A stretch of DNA of 23,837 bases from a virus. Of the stretch, positions 5,712 through 15,237 are shown piece by piece. The notes under the pieces are model-generated. The model searched no databases and was not told where the DNA came from. It saw only the letters and a program-made list of their open reading frames with translations. Numbering within the stretch: the first letter of the stretch is position 1; the number at the start of each line of letters is the position of its first letter. The position numbers and the translations under genes are program-made. Location: positions 1 through 23,837 of the IMG/VR virus record IMGVR_UViG_3300034108_000378; one strand, 5' to 3'.

Positions 5712-7588
5712 GTACACTAAGAGCGGTTGAGTTAATCAAGACAGCAGCCGAAAATATAACAGGCTTCACGTTTATAACGGGAACGAGGCTATTGAATAAC
5801 ATCGAAGCAGACGATCAGCGATTGCCGTTGATTATGTTAGTTCGTCCGTTATCGATTCCAGTAACTATTGCAAGCGGTGGGCGGTTACGAGATAGCTACC
5901 AATGCTTAGTGATCTTTGCAAGTAAGTCGGAGTTAGAATATCAATTCGCTTTGCACGAGCCTATTGTTGGTGATATGCGTTTGGCTGCGGATCAGTTCTT
6001 TGTTAACTTGAATAGCTTTTCCGATTACGTTCAATCGATTAGTTCAATCACTTACGCGGATTACATCAATGACTTCGATGCGAACTTAACGGGTGTAGCT
6101 GCAACCTTTACTCTTGAATTGATTCCATTGGATGAGCAAGTGTGCCCAACGGGAACTTTTGTACCTGAAGACTTACCACCGTTTAGTCGTTACTTGACTG
6201 AGGTTGCTGTTGACGGCGTTACGATAACAGGTAACGGCACAACTGAAGATCCATTGGTGGCAATCGGAGGAGGAGGTGGTGGTGGATCGCTTCGTGTACA
6301 AGACGAAGGAACGACCGTAACCAATGCAGCGGCATCGATAAACTTCACGGGTAACGTAACGGCTTCACTTGCATCGGCTGGCAACGTAACGGTTAATGTT
6401 CCTGCTGAAACGCCACAAGTAAACGCTGACTGGAATGCTTCAAGTGGTGTTGCTCAGATATTAAACAAGCCAACACTTGCAACCGTTGCGACAAGTGGCA
6501 GCTATACCGATTTGATTAATCAACCAAGCATACCACCCGCTCAGGTTAATTCGGATTGGAACGCTGTTAGTGGTATTGCTGAGATTCTCAATAAACCGTC
6601 AATCCCTGCTGCACAGATTCAAAGCGATTGGAATCAAGCCAATAACGCTGCACTTGACTTTATCAAGAACAAGCCAACCATCCCATCGACATCGGGGTTA
6701 GTACCTTACACGGGCGCAACAACAAATGTAGATTTAGGAACCCATACTTTAAGTGCTAAAGACTTAGTTATTAGCCATCCAAGCGGGTCGGGTGTTGCTG
6801 CATCGATTACTAAAGGCGGTAACGGCGAGGCTTTGACAGTTGTTAAATCAAGCGGTTCAGGTAATGCTGCATCGATAACGGGCGGTGTAACATTGATCGA
6901 TGAGTTACATTTGACTACTGACTTAGCCGATAGTTACATTGCGAGTGCTGCGACTTGGAACGCAAAGCAAAACGCACTATCAGCAGGAACGGGAATAAGT
7001 TTAGCAAGTAACACCGTAACCAACACAGCACCCGATCAGACGGTCGTTATTAATGCAGGGGCGGGAATAGGGGTTTCGGGTACTTATCCAAACTTCACCA
7101 TCGCCAATACATTACCCGCTTTGCCCATCAAACAAGTAATCGGATCGGCAACCGAAACGAGCGGCACGGCTATCACTCAGCTATCTTCATTACTTATCGA
7201 AGGTGGTTGGTTGACGGCAAATATGATGGCTCAGGTATTTGCTCGAAATCATAAGGTAGGGGCGAATAACGGCACAACGATTAGACTGTATTTGAACGAT
7301 GCAAACAACTTAACGGGAGCGGTATTGTTGGCCACGTTTGGAGCGGCTGTAAATGGTGCGTCCTCGTTCTCAGATATAATGCGTAGGATAACAATAGTAT
7401 CCGCAACGGAAACATACGTGGTGCTAACATCTACATCGTCATCCAACGACATCGGTAACTTCCAAACGTCAATACTAAATGTGAATTGGGCTACTGACAA
7501 ATATTTGATAGCAACGGGTCAAGATATTAATGGCTCGGATGTTACCAAAAACATTCTTTTACAAATCGAAAAATACGTAAACTCATAA
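5708..7588 (+). CDS. Tail-terminator-like protein fused to a tail-fibre region
   Basis: A 626-aa protein of two parts. Residues 1-150 (RLPLIMLVRPLSIPV, YQCLVIFASKSELEYQ, then DMRLAADQFFVNL) look like the small tail-terminator/completion domain that caps tails. A linker with seven glycines (187-193) follows. Residues 238-326 hold three 'SDWN...ILNKP' repeats, and VPYTGATTNVDLGTHTLSA (from about 334) is typical of Bacteroidota phage fibres. Residues about 470-626 form a beta-rich C-terminal domain that may bind a receptor or glycan. The fusion would place a fibre at the neck or tail end. It overlaps the gene before by 4 bases and the next by 1. The terminator call is less certain than the fibre call. 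Confidence 0.65.
   Translation: MSTLRAVELIKTAAENITGFTFITGTRLLNNIEADDQRLPLIMLVRPLSIPVTIASGGRLRDSYQCLVIFASKSELEYQFALHEPIVGDMRLAADQFFVNLNSFSDYVQSISSITYADYINDFDANLTGVAATFTLELIPLDEQVCPTGTFVPEDLPPFSRYLTEVAVDGVTITGNGTTEDPLVAIGGGGGGGSLRVQDEGTTVTNAAASINFTGNVTASLASAGNVTVNVPAETPQVNADWNASSGVAQILNKPTLATVATSGSYTDLINQPSIPPAQVNSDWNAVSGIAEILNKPSIPAAQIQSDWNQANNAALDFIKNKPTIPSTSGLVPYTGATTNVDLGTHTLSAKDLVISHPSGSGVAASITKGGNGEALTVVKSSGSGNAASITGGVTLIDELHLTTDLADSYIASAATWNAKQNALSAGTGISLASNTVTNTAPDQTVVINAGAGIGVSGTYPNFTIANTLPALPIKQVIGSATETSGTAITQLSSLLIEGGWLTANMMAQVFARNHKVGANNGTTIRLYLNDANNLTGAVLLATFGAAVNGASSFSDIMRRITIVSATETYVVLTSTSSSNDIGNFQTSILNVNWATDKYLIATGQDINGSDVTKNILLQIEKYVNS
6419..6685 (+). repeat. Three 'SDWN...NKP' fibre repeats in coding DNA
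   Basis: Within the fibre gene, protein repeats start at residues 238 (VNADWNASSG), 280 (VNSDWNAVSG) and 304 (IQSDWNQANN), each ending in N-K-P followed by T or S. Repeats of this type are common in phage tail-fibre shafts. At nucleotide level they have diverged, so they are old rather than recent duplications. Confidence 0.75.
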
Positions 7589-7809
7589 TGGACATCACAA
7601 TCGAAAACGGAATAGTGCGATTTACTTCATCGGTTATGGGTGAGATTAACGCACCTTTAGACTTGGAAAATACTGAGATCATTGATGCTGTTTGGTTTCA
7701 TTTAGCAGCAGGCGGTAATGTAACTATGGTGTCCGCTTTACAATGCACCATTAACGGTCAATCATTCACTAACACAACCGAGGCAATAGGCTTCATAAAT
7801 AATTTGTAG
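7588..7809 (+). CDS. Small hypothetical virion-region protein
   Basis: A 73-aa protein whose ATG shares one base with the preceding stop (TAATG). It reads as beta strands (DITIENGIVRFTSSVMG) followed by TEIIDAVWFHLAAGGNV and INGQSFTNTTEAIGFI. No known domain. Because it directly follows the fibre gene, it could be a fibre chaperone or a small tail component. The mild acidity and lack of membrane segments argue against a holin. Confidence 0.55.
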   Translation: MDITIENGIVRFTSSVMGEINAPLDLENTEIIDAVWFHLAAGGNVTMVSALQCTINGQSFTNTTEAIGFINNL

Positions 7810-7811
7810 CT

Positions 7812-8321
7812 ATGCCAGTCGGGTTAGATAATAAAGCCGTAATAAGTTTTGCTGATAAACTCAAAGTCGATCTATCGGATTCGGTAACTCGTTCAGGTGT
7901 TTCTGCATCGGGCAATTTAGCAAAGTCGTTTCGATACACTTTAGACCCTAACCGATTGCGTGTGTATGCTGCGGGCTATTACGCTGCTATTGAGATCGGA
8001 CGCAAACCAACGGTGAACGGTGGATCGGGTGTGTTAAGATCGATCATTCGTAAATGGATAGACGATAAAGGCATCATCCCGAAACCCGACAATCAAGGGC
8101 GAACGATCACTAAAGATTCATTAGCGTTTTTGATTACTCGAAAGATACACCGTGAAGGAACGCTGTTAAATTCGATTAAGAAAGACTTTTACGGACGAAC
8201 AAATCCAACGCAAATAATAACGGGTGTTATAAATGATGGGCGTTTAGATGCGCTTAAACGTGAATTAATTACGTCCTTTGTATTTCAAATCAAACAAGAC
8301 CTGAAAAATGTTAGTAACTAA
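7812..8321 (+). CDS. HK97 gp10-like head-tail/tail completion protein
   Basis: A 169-aa protein. YAAGYYAAIEIGRKPT, IRKWIDDKGI and LAFLITRKIHREGT give the usual layout of gp10-like and minor-tail completion proteins, where a central 'Y...IE.GRKP' strand precedes a basic helical half. Such proteins join the tail to the head connector. It lies between the terminator-like gene and large tail genes, as expected for tail completion. It overlaps the next gene by 14 bases. Family assignment is by pattern only. Confidence 0.6.
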   Translation: MPVGLDNKAVISFADKLKVDLSDSVTRSGVSASGNLAKSFRYTLDPNRLRVYAAGYYAAIEIGRKPTVNGGSGVLRSIIRKWIDDKGIIPKPDNQGRTITKDSLAFLITRKIHREGTLLNSIKKDFYGRTNPTQIITGVINDGRLDALKRELITSFVFQIKQDLKNVSN

Positions 8322-9759
8322 CTACACTCCTGAAATAATCATTGGTGAAGATTCGCCACCCGTTTACTCGCGTTGGGTTGCTGCATGGAATCCCGTGTTA
8401 TTTAGCTACACCCGAAAAGATGTTTTAGTTGCTTCAATTAGTGAAGGGGGTGCACGTAACGCATTGATAGTATTCACAGCAGCACCGTCTGAAACATTAA
8501 ACGATGGGGATAGCGTGTATGTGTTTGTCGAGGGTAAGTTCGATGGGGTGTTTGAGATACTTGATATTCCTTCATCCACATCAATCGTTATAAGCGCACC
8601 TTCATCGGGATCTTTTGTGATTGGTGGCTATGTTAACCTGCTCACATTGCGTCCTAATTACTACATGACACTAAGAATATCGGATCTATTGGATAATGAT
8701 GTAGCAACGATCAAATACACACCTAAGACAAACGGTGTTATTGAGTGCGACATACAAGGAATTGTTCAATCAAGACTTAATAACGAAAGCGATTACAATA
8801 TAACCTCCGAGGTGTTAACGGCAAACCAAGTCAGCACCAATGCGATGTTTGAATTTAAGGTAGCGACTAAAGAGTTTTGGACTGGTTCTGCTAATTCTGA
8901 GGTGGCGAACGGCAATGATTGGTATGCAGTTAACGGAGCGTTTCAGATTGGGCATGATTTCAACGGCAACTACAAAGAATATTTTATTTCAGACGATACA
9001 ACCCCTGGCAAATTCTTAAGCCCGTTTGAAGTGCCTACGGTCTATCCAAACTTTCCGTATCACTTGTCGTTCTTGTGGGACACTAACTACTTACCGGGGA
9101 ATGTAAACATTGCAACCTTTACGAACTACACATCAAACATAAACGAGTTGCCGCCAAGTAACAAAACAACGGGATTGGTAGCGTTAAACGTGCTACCAGA
9201 CAGCGCATTTCAGACGTTTATATTCTCATTGGGTGGTATTACATCGATTGACAATAGACGTAAGGTGTGGGTGTGGCTACAAAAAGCGATTGGCAATGTT
9301 CGGGTAACTGAGCAACGAATGGTAAAAGTTCGCCCTGCTGATTTACAATCTTGCAATTCGGTGTTTTTACGGTGGTTAGCTCCAGATGGATCGTTTGGAT
9401 TTTATTTGTTTGAGGGCAATTACCGCGAAACTACACAAATCGATCTTGAAGGAACGTACCGAAAGTCATTCAATCGAATTGATACGCTCACAGGCATCAA
9501 CAGAGTAAAGAAGAAAAACCAATTCAAGAAGTTTCAAGTAGGAATGACGGGATTGGATAAGAACGATTCGGACGGGATCAGTACTTTGTTAGGCTCTCCG
9601 ATGGTTTATGTCGTAACGCCTAATGTGGTAACGGGATTTTATGATGAAGTTGAGGTAATTGTAGAACCTGGCACTTTTGCGATCAAAGCGGCAAAGGCTA
9701 ATTTATTCGATATTGAATTTAGTTTTGTTTTTCCTGAAGTATTTAATCAAGGCGCATGA
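8308..9759 (+). CDS. Structural tail protein (distal tail/baseplate region)
   Basis: A 483-aa, beta-rich protein. It starts TNYTPEIIIGEDSPPVYSRW. The C-terminal half includes NSVFLRWLAPDGSFGFYLFEG and TGINRVKKKNQFKKF, a pattern I associate with tail proteins of Bacteroidota phages. It is unusually rich in aromatic residues and short strands, with no signal peptide or catalytic motif. It lies between a gp10-like gene and the 659-aa tail protein, upstream of the tape measure, so a distal-tail or baseplate part is likely. The exact role is inferred from position. Confidence 0.6.
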   Translation: MLVTNYTPEIIIGEDSPPVYSRWVAAWNPVLFSYTRKDVLVASISEGGARNALIVFTAAPSETLNDGDSVYVFVEGKFDGVFEILDIPSSTSIVISAPSSGSFVIGGYVNLLTLRPNYYMTLRISDLLDNDVATIKYTPKTNGVIECDIQGIVQSRLNNESDYNITSEVLTANQVSTNAMFEFKVATKEFWTGSANSEVANGNDWYAVNGAFQIGHDFNGNYKEYFISDDTTPGKFLSPFEVPTVYPNFPYHLSFLWDTNYLPGNVNIATFTNYTSNINELPPSNKTTGLVALNVLPDSAFQTFIFSLGGITSIDNRRKVWVWLQKAIGNVRVTEQRMVKVRPADLQSCNSVFLRWLAPDGSFGFYLFEGNYRETTQIDLEGTYRKSFNRIDTLTGINRVKKKNQFKKFQVGMTGLDKNDSDGISTLLGSPMVYVVTPNVVTGFYDEVEVIVEPGTFAIKAAKANLFDIEFSFVFPEVFNQGA

Positions 9760-11735
9760 TACAGTTAGTCGTTAACGATATTGAATTAGACTTGTTTCCC
9801 GATACTACGGTGGGCTTGTCGAAGCGTGCCGCGAACATCGGAAACTTTAATGGGCGGGCGGGTAGCTTTACCAATAAATTCAGCGTACCGTTAACTTCTA
9901 AGAACAAAGCAGCATTAGGATTTCTGCAAGCTAACACGACATCTCGCACCGTTTATGAAGATGTGAATGGTAAGTTAGTATCGGACGGGATTGAGATAGT
10001 GAGTAACGTGCGAATTGTTATCGAACAAGTTTCGGACGTTGCGGAATTACAGTTAAAGGTTGATACGGGCAATCTATTCGACCTACTGAAAAAGACCAAG
10101 CTAAGATCGATCTCATTACGCGACTACGATCATAGATGGAATCAAGCGTCTATCGTTGCGGCTAAAGATAACGTATGGACTGATGCTTACACTTATCCGA
10201 TATTTCAGAACGGTGGGCAGTTATCAGCATTTCAAACGGTAAACTGTAAAGGGTTGATCCCGTGGGTTTATGTTAAGTTCTTAATGAACCGAATCGCTAA
10301 TCAGTTCGGTTATAATTTCGTTGGTAGTGGTTATACCGATCCATTGCTTGAAAAGTTGGTGTTACCAATTAGTGCAGCTAAAAACGACAAGTTAATAATG
10401 AATGATTACTTGGTCGTTTGTGAAGAGGTTGGGCGGGTTGATTGGGATATATTAAGCACGGGCGGCACGGCTAACATTTCAGGTATTAGTAGCGGCTTTG
10501 TGAATTGTGCTGTTGATAGTTTAACTGCTGAAACAGTTGATCGTTGGAGTATCGTTAACAGCAATCAAGGCTATTCGGTTGGAAGTTCTTTAAAGACGGG
10601 ATTTGAGTTATTGTTAGCGGGTACGTATAAATTCAAACTCACCTATACAATCAGGTTGTACGATGCTTTTGGAAGCGGTTACTTTGGTGGAGTTTGTTTG
10701 TTTCGTAGGTTAGGAACGGCAACGACCGCAGTATGGTTTGATAGTTACCCAACGATGGGCACATTTGGCGGGGAGGTATTTATTGATGTTACCAAAACCA
10801 ATATACCCGATGATAGCTTCACCAATTCGGATGAGTATCTGTACTTATGCGGGTTTAGTGGCAACACAGCAAGCACACCCGTTGCAAACGTATCGATTGA
10901 ATACACTATGCAGTTAACGCTTGTTGAGTGCAATTTGGAAACAACTACCTACAACCGTCCGATCACACTTTCACCAAACCTTCCCGATTGGGATTGTGGT
11001 AAGTTTTTTAAAGAGATAGCAAACTTTACGGGATCATCTTTTCAAGTGGATGAGTACAGCCGTGAGATTAGAATGTTCAAACTTAACGAACTTGAAACCA
11101 ACAAGGCAAACCCTTATGATTGGTCTGATAAGTTGACGATTAACAATGCGGCACAATTCAGATTTGAGTTAAGTGGATTGGGTAAAAAAACATTATTCAG
11201 TTACGACAAGTTTGATATTTATAGTTACTTGCTTAACATCAGCAATACTCAACTACCCGAAAATGAAGACTACATAAAATCTGATTTTGTACCTATTGAA
11301 CAGCGTAACGCGATACGATTAGAAGGTATTGCATTTATTGACATTTGGGATGGGGATAATAACCGTAACAAGTTTGATGATAAAAATCGTGTTGGACTAA
11401 TCAGAACAACAACGGGTACTACCTACGCTTCGCCTAACCAATCCGCAATAACACCAAGCGGAACGGATAACGTAGGCTATTTTGACGATGTTAATAACTT
11501 TTCATTGGATTGGGCGGTGTTGTATGTGGAATACTACTCACAAGTATTGGATAATTTAGCACCTGACATATTGGTATTGGATGCTGAATTTCTGCTTAAC
11601 TGTTTAGATATTCAGAATTTTGATTTTAGTGTGCCCGTTTATCTTTCTCAATACGGGGCTTACTATTTTGTCAATGAGATAAAAGAGTTTACGACCCCTA
11701 ATGACGTAACATCGGTAACACTTGTAAGGATATGA
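9756..11735 (+). CDS. Large tail/baseplate protein
   Basis: A 659-aa protein. The N-terminus (IELDLFPDTTVGLSKRAANI, then GSFTNKFSVPLTSKNKAALG) fits a pattern recurrent in Bacteroidota phages: a short beta domain with 'F...F.VP.T..N'. The middle (LRDYDHRWN, then WVYVKFLMNRIANQFGYNF) is also typical of that family, whose members are structural and often thought to belong to the baseplate hub. The C-terminal part (PVYLSQYGAYYFVNEIKEF) is beta-rich. It starts in an ATGA overlap and ends in another. No enzyme motif is seen. The role is inferred from family resemblance and position. Confidence 0.65.
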   Translation: MIQLVVNDIELDLFPDTTVGLSKRAANIGNFNGRAGSFTNKFSVPLTSKNKAALGFLQANTTSRTVYEDVNGKLVSDGIEIVSNVRIVIEQVSDVAELQLKVDTGNLFDLLKKTKLRSISLRDYDHRWNQASIVAAKDNVWTDAYTYPIFQNGGQLSAFQTVNCKGLIPWVYVKFLMNRIANQFGYNFVGSGYTDPLLEKLVLPISAAKNDKLIMNDYLVVCEEVGRVDWDILSTGGTANISGISSGFVNCAVDSLTAETVDRWSIVNSNQGYSVGSSLKTGFELLLAGTYKFKLTYTIRLYDAFGSGYFGGVCLFRRLGTATTAVWFDSYPTMGTFGGEVFIDVTKTNIPDDSFTNSDEYLYLCGFSGNTASTPVANVSIEYTMQLTLVECNLETTTYNRPITLSPNLPDWDCGKFFKEIANFTGSSFQVDEYSREIRMFKLNELETNKANPYDWSDKLTINNAAQFRFELSGLGKKTLFSYDKFDIYSYLLNISNTQLPENEDYIKSDFVPIEQRNAIRLEGIAFIDIWDGDNNRNKFDDKNRVGLIRTTTGTTYASPNQSAITPSGTDNVGYFDDVNNFSLDWAVLYVEYYSQVLDNLAPDILVLDAEFLLNCLDIQNFDFSVPVYLSQYGAYYFVNEIKEFTTPNDVTSVTLVRI

Positions 11736-11890
11736 CACGACCAGAATATCTTAAACTTGATCGAATGGCAGCGTTGAAATTCAAAGCCCGTTCAATAATG
11801 TCAAAGAACAATACTAACTTCATGCGCTTTGACTTGCTCTGTTATCAGAGGGGTTACAATAAGATTGATATGTACTTTTTTTGCAACTAA
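11732..11890 (+). CDS. Small basic protein before the tape measure
   Basis: A 52-aa frame from ATG 11732 (ATGA overlap with the preceding gene) to TAA 11888-11890. It is basic and helical at first (YLKLDRMAALKFKARSIM), then RFDLLCYQRGYNKIDMYFF. The overlap start and the position six bases before the tape-measure gene support translation. It could be a small tail-assembly factor. A run of seven T near its end does not open a useful alternative frame. No family recognised. Confidence 0.5.
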   Translation: MTRPEYLKLDRMAALKFKARSIMSKNNTNFMRFDLLCYQRGYNKIDMYFFCN

Positions 11891-11896
11891 GAAATA

Positions 11897-14428
11897 ATGG
11901 CTGAAGAAACTGAAAAGATAATACTTGACATTCAATTCGATACTGAGCAAGCGACCAAGAACTCACTCGAATTGCGTAAGTCATTAGCCGAATTGCAGGC
12001 TCAACAAAAGACGTTAAAGGCATCGGGTCAAGACCTGACTGAAGAGTATATCCAAAACGCGGTTGAGTTAAAGCGATTAAGTGCCGAGGTTCGTACAAAC
12101 GAAAATCAGTTACTTAAAGCGGCACAAGCCAATAAGGCAGCAGAAGGTAGTAACAACCAATTAAAAGCAAGCCTATCAGTTTTAACCGCTCAATTCAATT
12201 CTTTATCCAAAGAAGAGCGGACTAACACCGTAGCCGGTCAAGTTCTTGAAAAGTCAATTCAAAACATTACCAATACGCTTAAAGGAACTGAAGAAGGGAT
12301 CGGAGATTTTAGGCGGCAAGTAGGAGGCTATAAGCAAGCGATTGAAGAATCGTCTAATTCTATTGCGGGGCTTCGAGCAAGGTTAAAGGAACTTGATGAC
12401 ATTATTCAAAATACTGACATCGGTTCGCAGCGATTCAAGGACGCATCAGACGAAGCGGCTAACCTTAGATTATCCATTGAACAAGCTACGGGCAAGGTCG
12501 ATGAGTTTGGTAATCGTGAACCTAAGAACCCCGTTAAGCGAACGTTTGAAGATGCTTTAATCACAGTCGGTTTGCTCGGTTCGGGATTCCAAGCATTATC
12601 CGCTCAGTTTGAAGGTAATGAAGACGCACAAAAGAAATTAGCCACAGCAGCACAAGGGGTTAATGTCGCGTTGAACTTAGCCAATATCATCAAAGAAAAA
12701 GGTGCAATCATTGACACGTTAACGCTTGCTAAGACAAACGCACTAACAGCCGCCACAGCAGCCTATACTTTTGTCGTAGGTACATCAACGGGCGCACTTA
12801 AGATATTCAGGTTAGCACTCGCAACAACTGGGATCGGGGCGTTGGTAGTTGGTGTAGGTTTGCTTATTACCAATTTTGATAAGGTCAAAGAAGCGGTGTT
12901 AAGATTTATACCGGGTCTTGCCGCAGTTGGTGAATTTATCAGTAAGGCTACCGATGCGTTTTTGGACTTCATAGGCGTTACGGACGATGAAACCAAATCA
13001 CTTAAGAACCAAGAAACGCAAGTACAAAAACTAATCAATGCGGAAACAAGACGCTTAGACCAAGCCAAACAATCATTTACTCAACGTAAGCGATTACTTG
13101 AAGCAGCAGGAAAAGACACGCAAGCATTACAGATCGAAGAGGAAAAGTTTTTCAGGGATCAAGCGTTACGTCAAATCAAGTTTATTGAATCACAGCTTGG
13201 ACTAATAAAGACCGTTTCTGCCACAGCATTTGCAGGGGCGAAAGCAGAAATTCAAAGACTTCAAGACGAGGTTGCAAATCGAACGGTTGAGGTAACGGCT
13301 ATTCAAATTGAATCAGCACGGGAAGCAGCAGAAGAGGCAAAGAAGATTCGTGAAGAACAAGAAAAGAAAGAAAAAGAAGCACTTGAAAAACGAAAGAAAT
13401 TTGCTCAGTCAATTAACGATCTTGAAATAGCTGAAGCTGCTGCGGTTGCGGATGCTAAAAAGAAACAACTTGAAAAAGAAGACGAGCAACGTAAAAAGAA
13501 TATTGAAGCCGCTAAAGCAGAACTTTCAACTTTAACAGTAACAACACAAGAACAACTTGAAGCAAGGACTTTACTACGACTTACAGCGGCACAAGCAAAC
13601 ATTGATATTGCAGCATTAGAGAAAGAAGGAATATTAATACAAAGTCAAGAAACTGCATTAGCGTTGATTGAACTTGAAAAGACATCGGGATTAGAACGTG
13701 AACAGATAGTTCTTGACTATAACGCATTTGTTGAAGAGCAAGGCGACATTAGTTTTGAAAAGTTTCTTGAATTACAGCAAGCACAAGTTGACGTACAAAA
13801 TGCTGCATACGAACAACAAGCAGCCGCAGCAGTCGCGTTCGGTCAATCTGTTACAGCAGTATTTGAACAATCACTAACCGAAACGGGATTAGACCTTCAA
13901 AAGTTTAGTCGTGGTGTTATTACCTTACTTCTTGACACATTGCAAAAAACCGTTAATGCTTCATTGGTTGAAATCGTAGCCAAACAAGTCGCATCAAAAG
14001 GCGTGGTAGGTTTAGCAACTGGAGCGGCATTATCCGCAGCGGTTAACATCGCATTTAGTTTGGCTAAGTCGCAAATCAATAAACCAACTCCGAAAGCATT
14101 TGCAAGAGGTGTGATCGGTTTAGAAGGGGCGGGAACGGAAACATCAGATTCGATCCCCGCTTATCTATCGCGTGGAGAATCGGTAATCCCTGCATGGGGC
14201 ACACGGGCAATTCAAAATATGTACCCAGGCTTTCTCGAAAATTTCGTAGGTTCGCCAAAGTTTCGAGATGGTGTAATCGATTTTCAACCGAGCGTTACAG
14301 CAGCATCAGACGGTAATAATAATTTGATCGATGCAATCCGTTTACTACCCGCTCCAATCGTTCGGGTCGCGGATATAAACAAAGGTCAAAACGATTATGC
14401 AGAAGTTAGGTTAAGCGGTACAATATGA
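11897..14428 (+). CDS. Tail tape measure protein
   Basis: An 843-aa protein that should set tail length and pass into the host envelope during DNA entry. Residues 1-200 and about 375-650 are long charged coiled coils rich in Glu, Lys, Gln and Ala. A hydrophobic region lies at about 280-345, with ALVVGVGLLI near 313, and another near 700-725 (GVVGLATGAALSAAVNIAF). The C-terminal SRGESVIPAWGTRAIQN, preceded by SDSIPAYL, is the common 'S.GE.VIPA' signature near the end of tape measures. It is the longest gene in the window, as expected. At 843 aa it predicts a tail of roughly 120-130 nm by the usual 1.5 Å per residue rule. Confidence 0.88.
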   Translation: MAEETEKIILDIQFDTEQATKNSLELRKSLAELQAQQKTLKASGQDLTEEYIQNAVELKRLSAEVRTNENQLLKAAQANKAAEGSNNQLKASLSVLTAQFNSLSKEERTNTVAGQVLEKSIQNITNTLKGTEEGIGDFRRQVGGYKQAIEESSNSIAGLRARLKELDDIIQNTDIGSQRFKDASDEAANLRLSIEQATGKVDEFGNREPKNPVKRTFEDALITVGLLGSGFQALSAQFEGNEDAQKKLATAAQGVNVALNLANIIKEKGAIIDTLTLAKTNALTAATAAYTFVVGTSTGALKIFRLALATTGIGALVVGVGLLITNFDKVKEAVLRFIPGLAAVGEFISKATDAFLDFIGVTDDETKSLKNQETQVQKLINAETRRLDQAKQSFTQRKRLLEAAGKDTQALQIEEEKFFRDQALRQIKFIESQLGLIKTVSATAFAGAKAEIQRLQDEVANRTVEVTAIQIESAREAAEEAKKIREEQEKKEKEALEKRKKFAQSINDLEIAEAAAVADAKKKQLEKEDEQRKKNIEAAKAELSTLTVTTQEQLEARTLLRLTAAQANIDIAALEKEGILIQSQETALALIELEKTSGLEREQIVLDYNAFVEEQGDISFEKFLELQQAQVDVQNAAYEQQAAAAVAFGQSVTAVFEQSLTETGLDLQKFSRGVITLLLDTLQKTVNASLVEIVAKQVASKGVVGLATGAALSAAVNIAFSLAKSQINKPTPKAFARGVIGLEGAGTETSDSIPAYLSRGESVIPAWGTRAIQNMYPGFLENFVGSPKFRDGVIDFQPSVTAASDGNNNLIDAIRLLPAPIVRVADINKGQNDYAEVRLSGTI

Positions 14429-14661
14429 CAAGAGAAGAATTGATACATAAGTTAACGGTTTCGGGGATGCTTACCGAACTTTACAAGGCAGGTCTGATTG
14501 GATTTAAGCCGCTTATGTATCGAGATATTTACTATCATTACCAAACCGAAATGACAGTTAAGCATCGAAAGAAACTTCAAGCGGCAAAGGTAACAGCCGC
14601 AAAATTTGGCGTAGATTTATCAACCGTTTACAGAGCAAAGCAATTTTTTAACCCTAAATAA
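14425..14661 (+). CDS. Small helix-turn-helix protein
   Basis: A 78-aa basic protein in an ATGA overlap with the tape measure. It begins MTREELIHKLTVSGMLTELY and ends with AAKFGVDLSTVYRAKQFF, a helix-turn-helix-like segment (residues 56-74). The layout (LI..L..SGML.EL, then Y.EIY, then a C-terminal HTH) is one I recognise from Bacteroidota phages. It may bind DNA and control late genes, or regulate the following cassette. Function is not established. The next gene starts directly at its stop. Confidence 0.6.
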   Translation: MTREELIHKLTVSGMLTELYKAGLIGFKPLMYRDIYYHYQTEMTVKHRKKLQAAKVTAAKFGVDLSTVYRAKQFFNPK

Positions 14662-15237
14662 ATGAAAGACCAAAACCCTTACTTAGCAATTTGCACAAAC
14701 CGTTCAAGCGAATTAGTACCACTTTACAATCAAGCGTTCTTAGATTATCAAGGCATCGTTTGTTCGTCCGTAATAAACGAAAAGCCGAACAAGTACATAA
14801 TGAATTTGCATAACGAGTTTATTGATACCGCGGCTATTGTATTGAATATTTCAGAGAATGTATTCGTGTTTGATATGGAGGCGTTGTTATCCTTTGCTAC
14901 CCGTCAAGTGATTGAACGGATCGAAGTATGTGGAGTAACTGCGGCACAAGGTCATGTTCAAATGAGTGATGCGTTTAATATCATCATTCCAAAGACTACG
15001 ATAAGCGGAAAGAACTATTTCGCTCAAATGCACCAACTCGAAAAGGATTTATTCATTACCTACGATTTTGCTAAAGACGCCCCTGGCATTTTATTATTAA
15101 ACCAAGCGGGGCTTCCCTTCGCTATTTGGGCGGGTCAAATTAAATATGCTAAGTGCCCACCGATTGACTTTGATGCTTGCTATCAGTACGCACTTGAAAA
15201 GAAAAATCAGTACATCACAGCAGAACAAACAGCATGA
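14662..15237 (+). CDS. Unknown protein at the head of the glycosyltransferase cassette
   Basis: A 191-aa protein beginning NPYLAICTNRSSELVPLYNQ. The opening 'LAICTNR' recalls the first strand of GT-A proteins, but I see no DXD motif where it should lie. VFVFDMEALLSF and AFNIIIPKTTISG suggest alternating strands and helices, and LPFAIWAGQI is hydrophobic. It is followed with a 4-base overlap by a glycosyltransferase, so it probably works with the cassette. It could be a degenerate sugar transferase or an accessory factor. I do not assign a function. Confidence 0.5.
   Translation: MKDQNPYLAICTNRSSELVPLYNQAFLDYQGIVCSSVINEKPNKYIMNLHNEFIDTAAIVLNISENVFVFDMEALLSFATRQVIERIEVCGVTAAQGHVQMSDAFNIIIPKTTISGKNYFAQMHQLEKDLFITYDFAKDAPGILLLNQAGLPFAIWAGQIKYAKCPPIDFDACYQYALEKKNQYITAEQTA

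Noticed and set aside
11871-11890. T7 run in the 52-aa gene as a second frameshift site
   Set aside because: The run is in register as C TTT TTT, not a slippery heptamer, and the -1 frame stops after a few codons.
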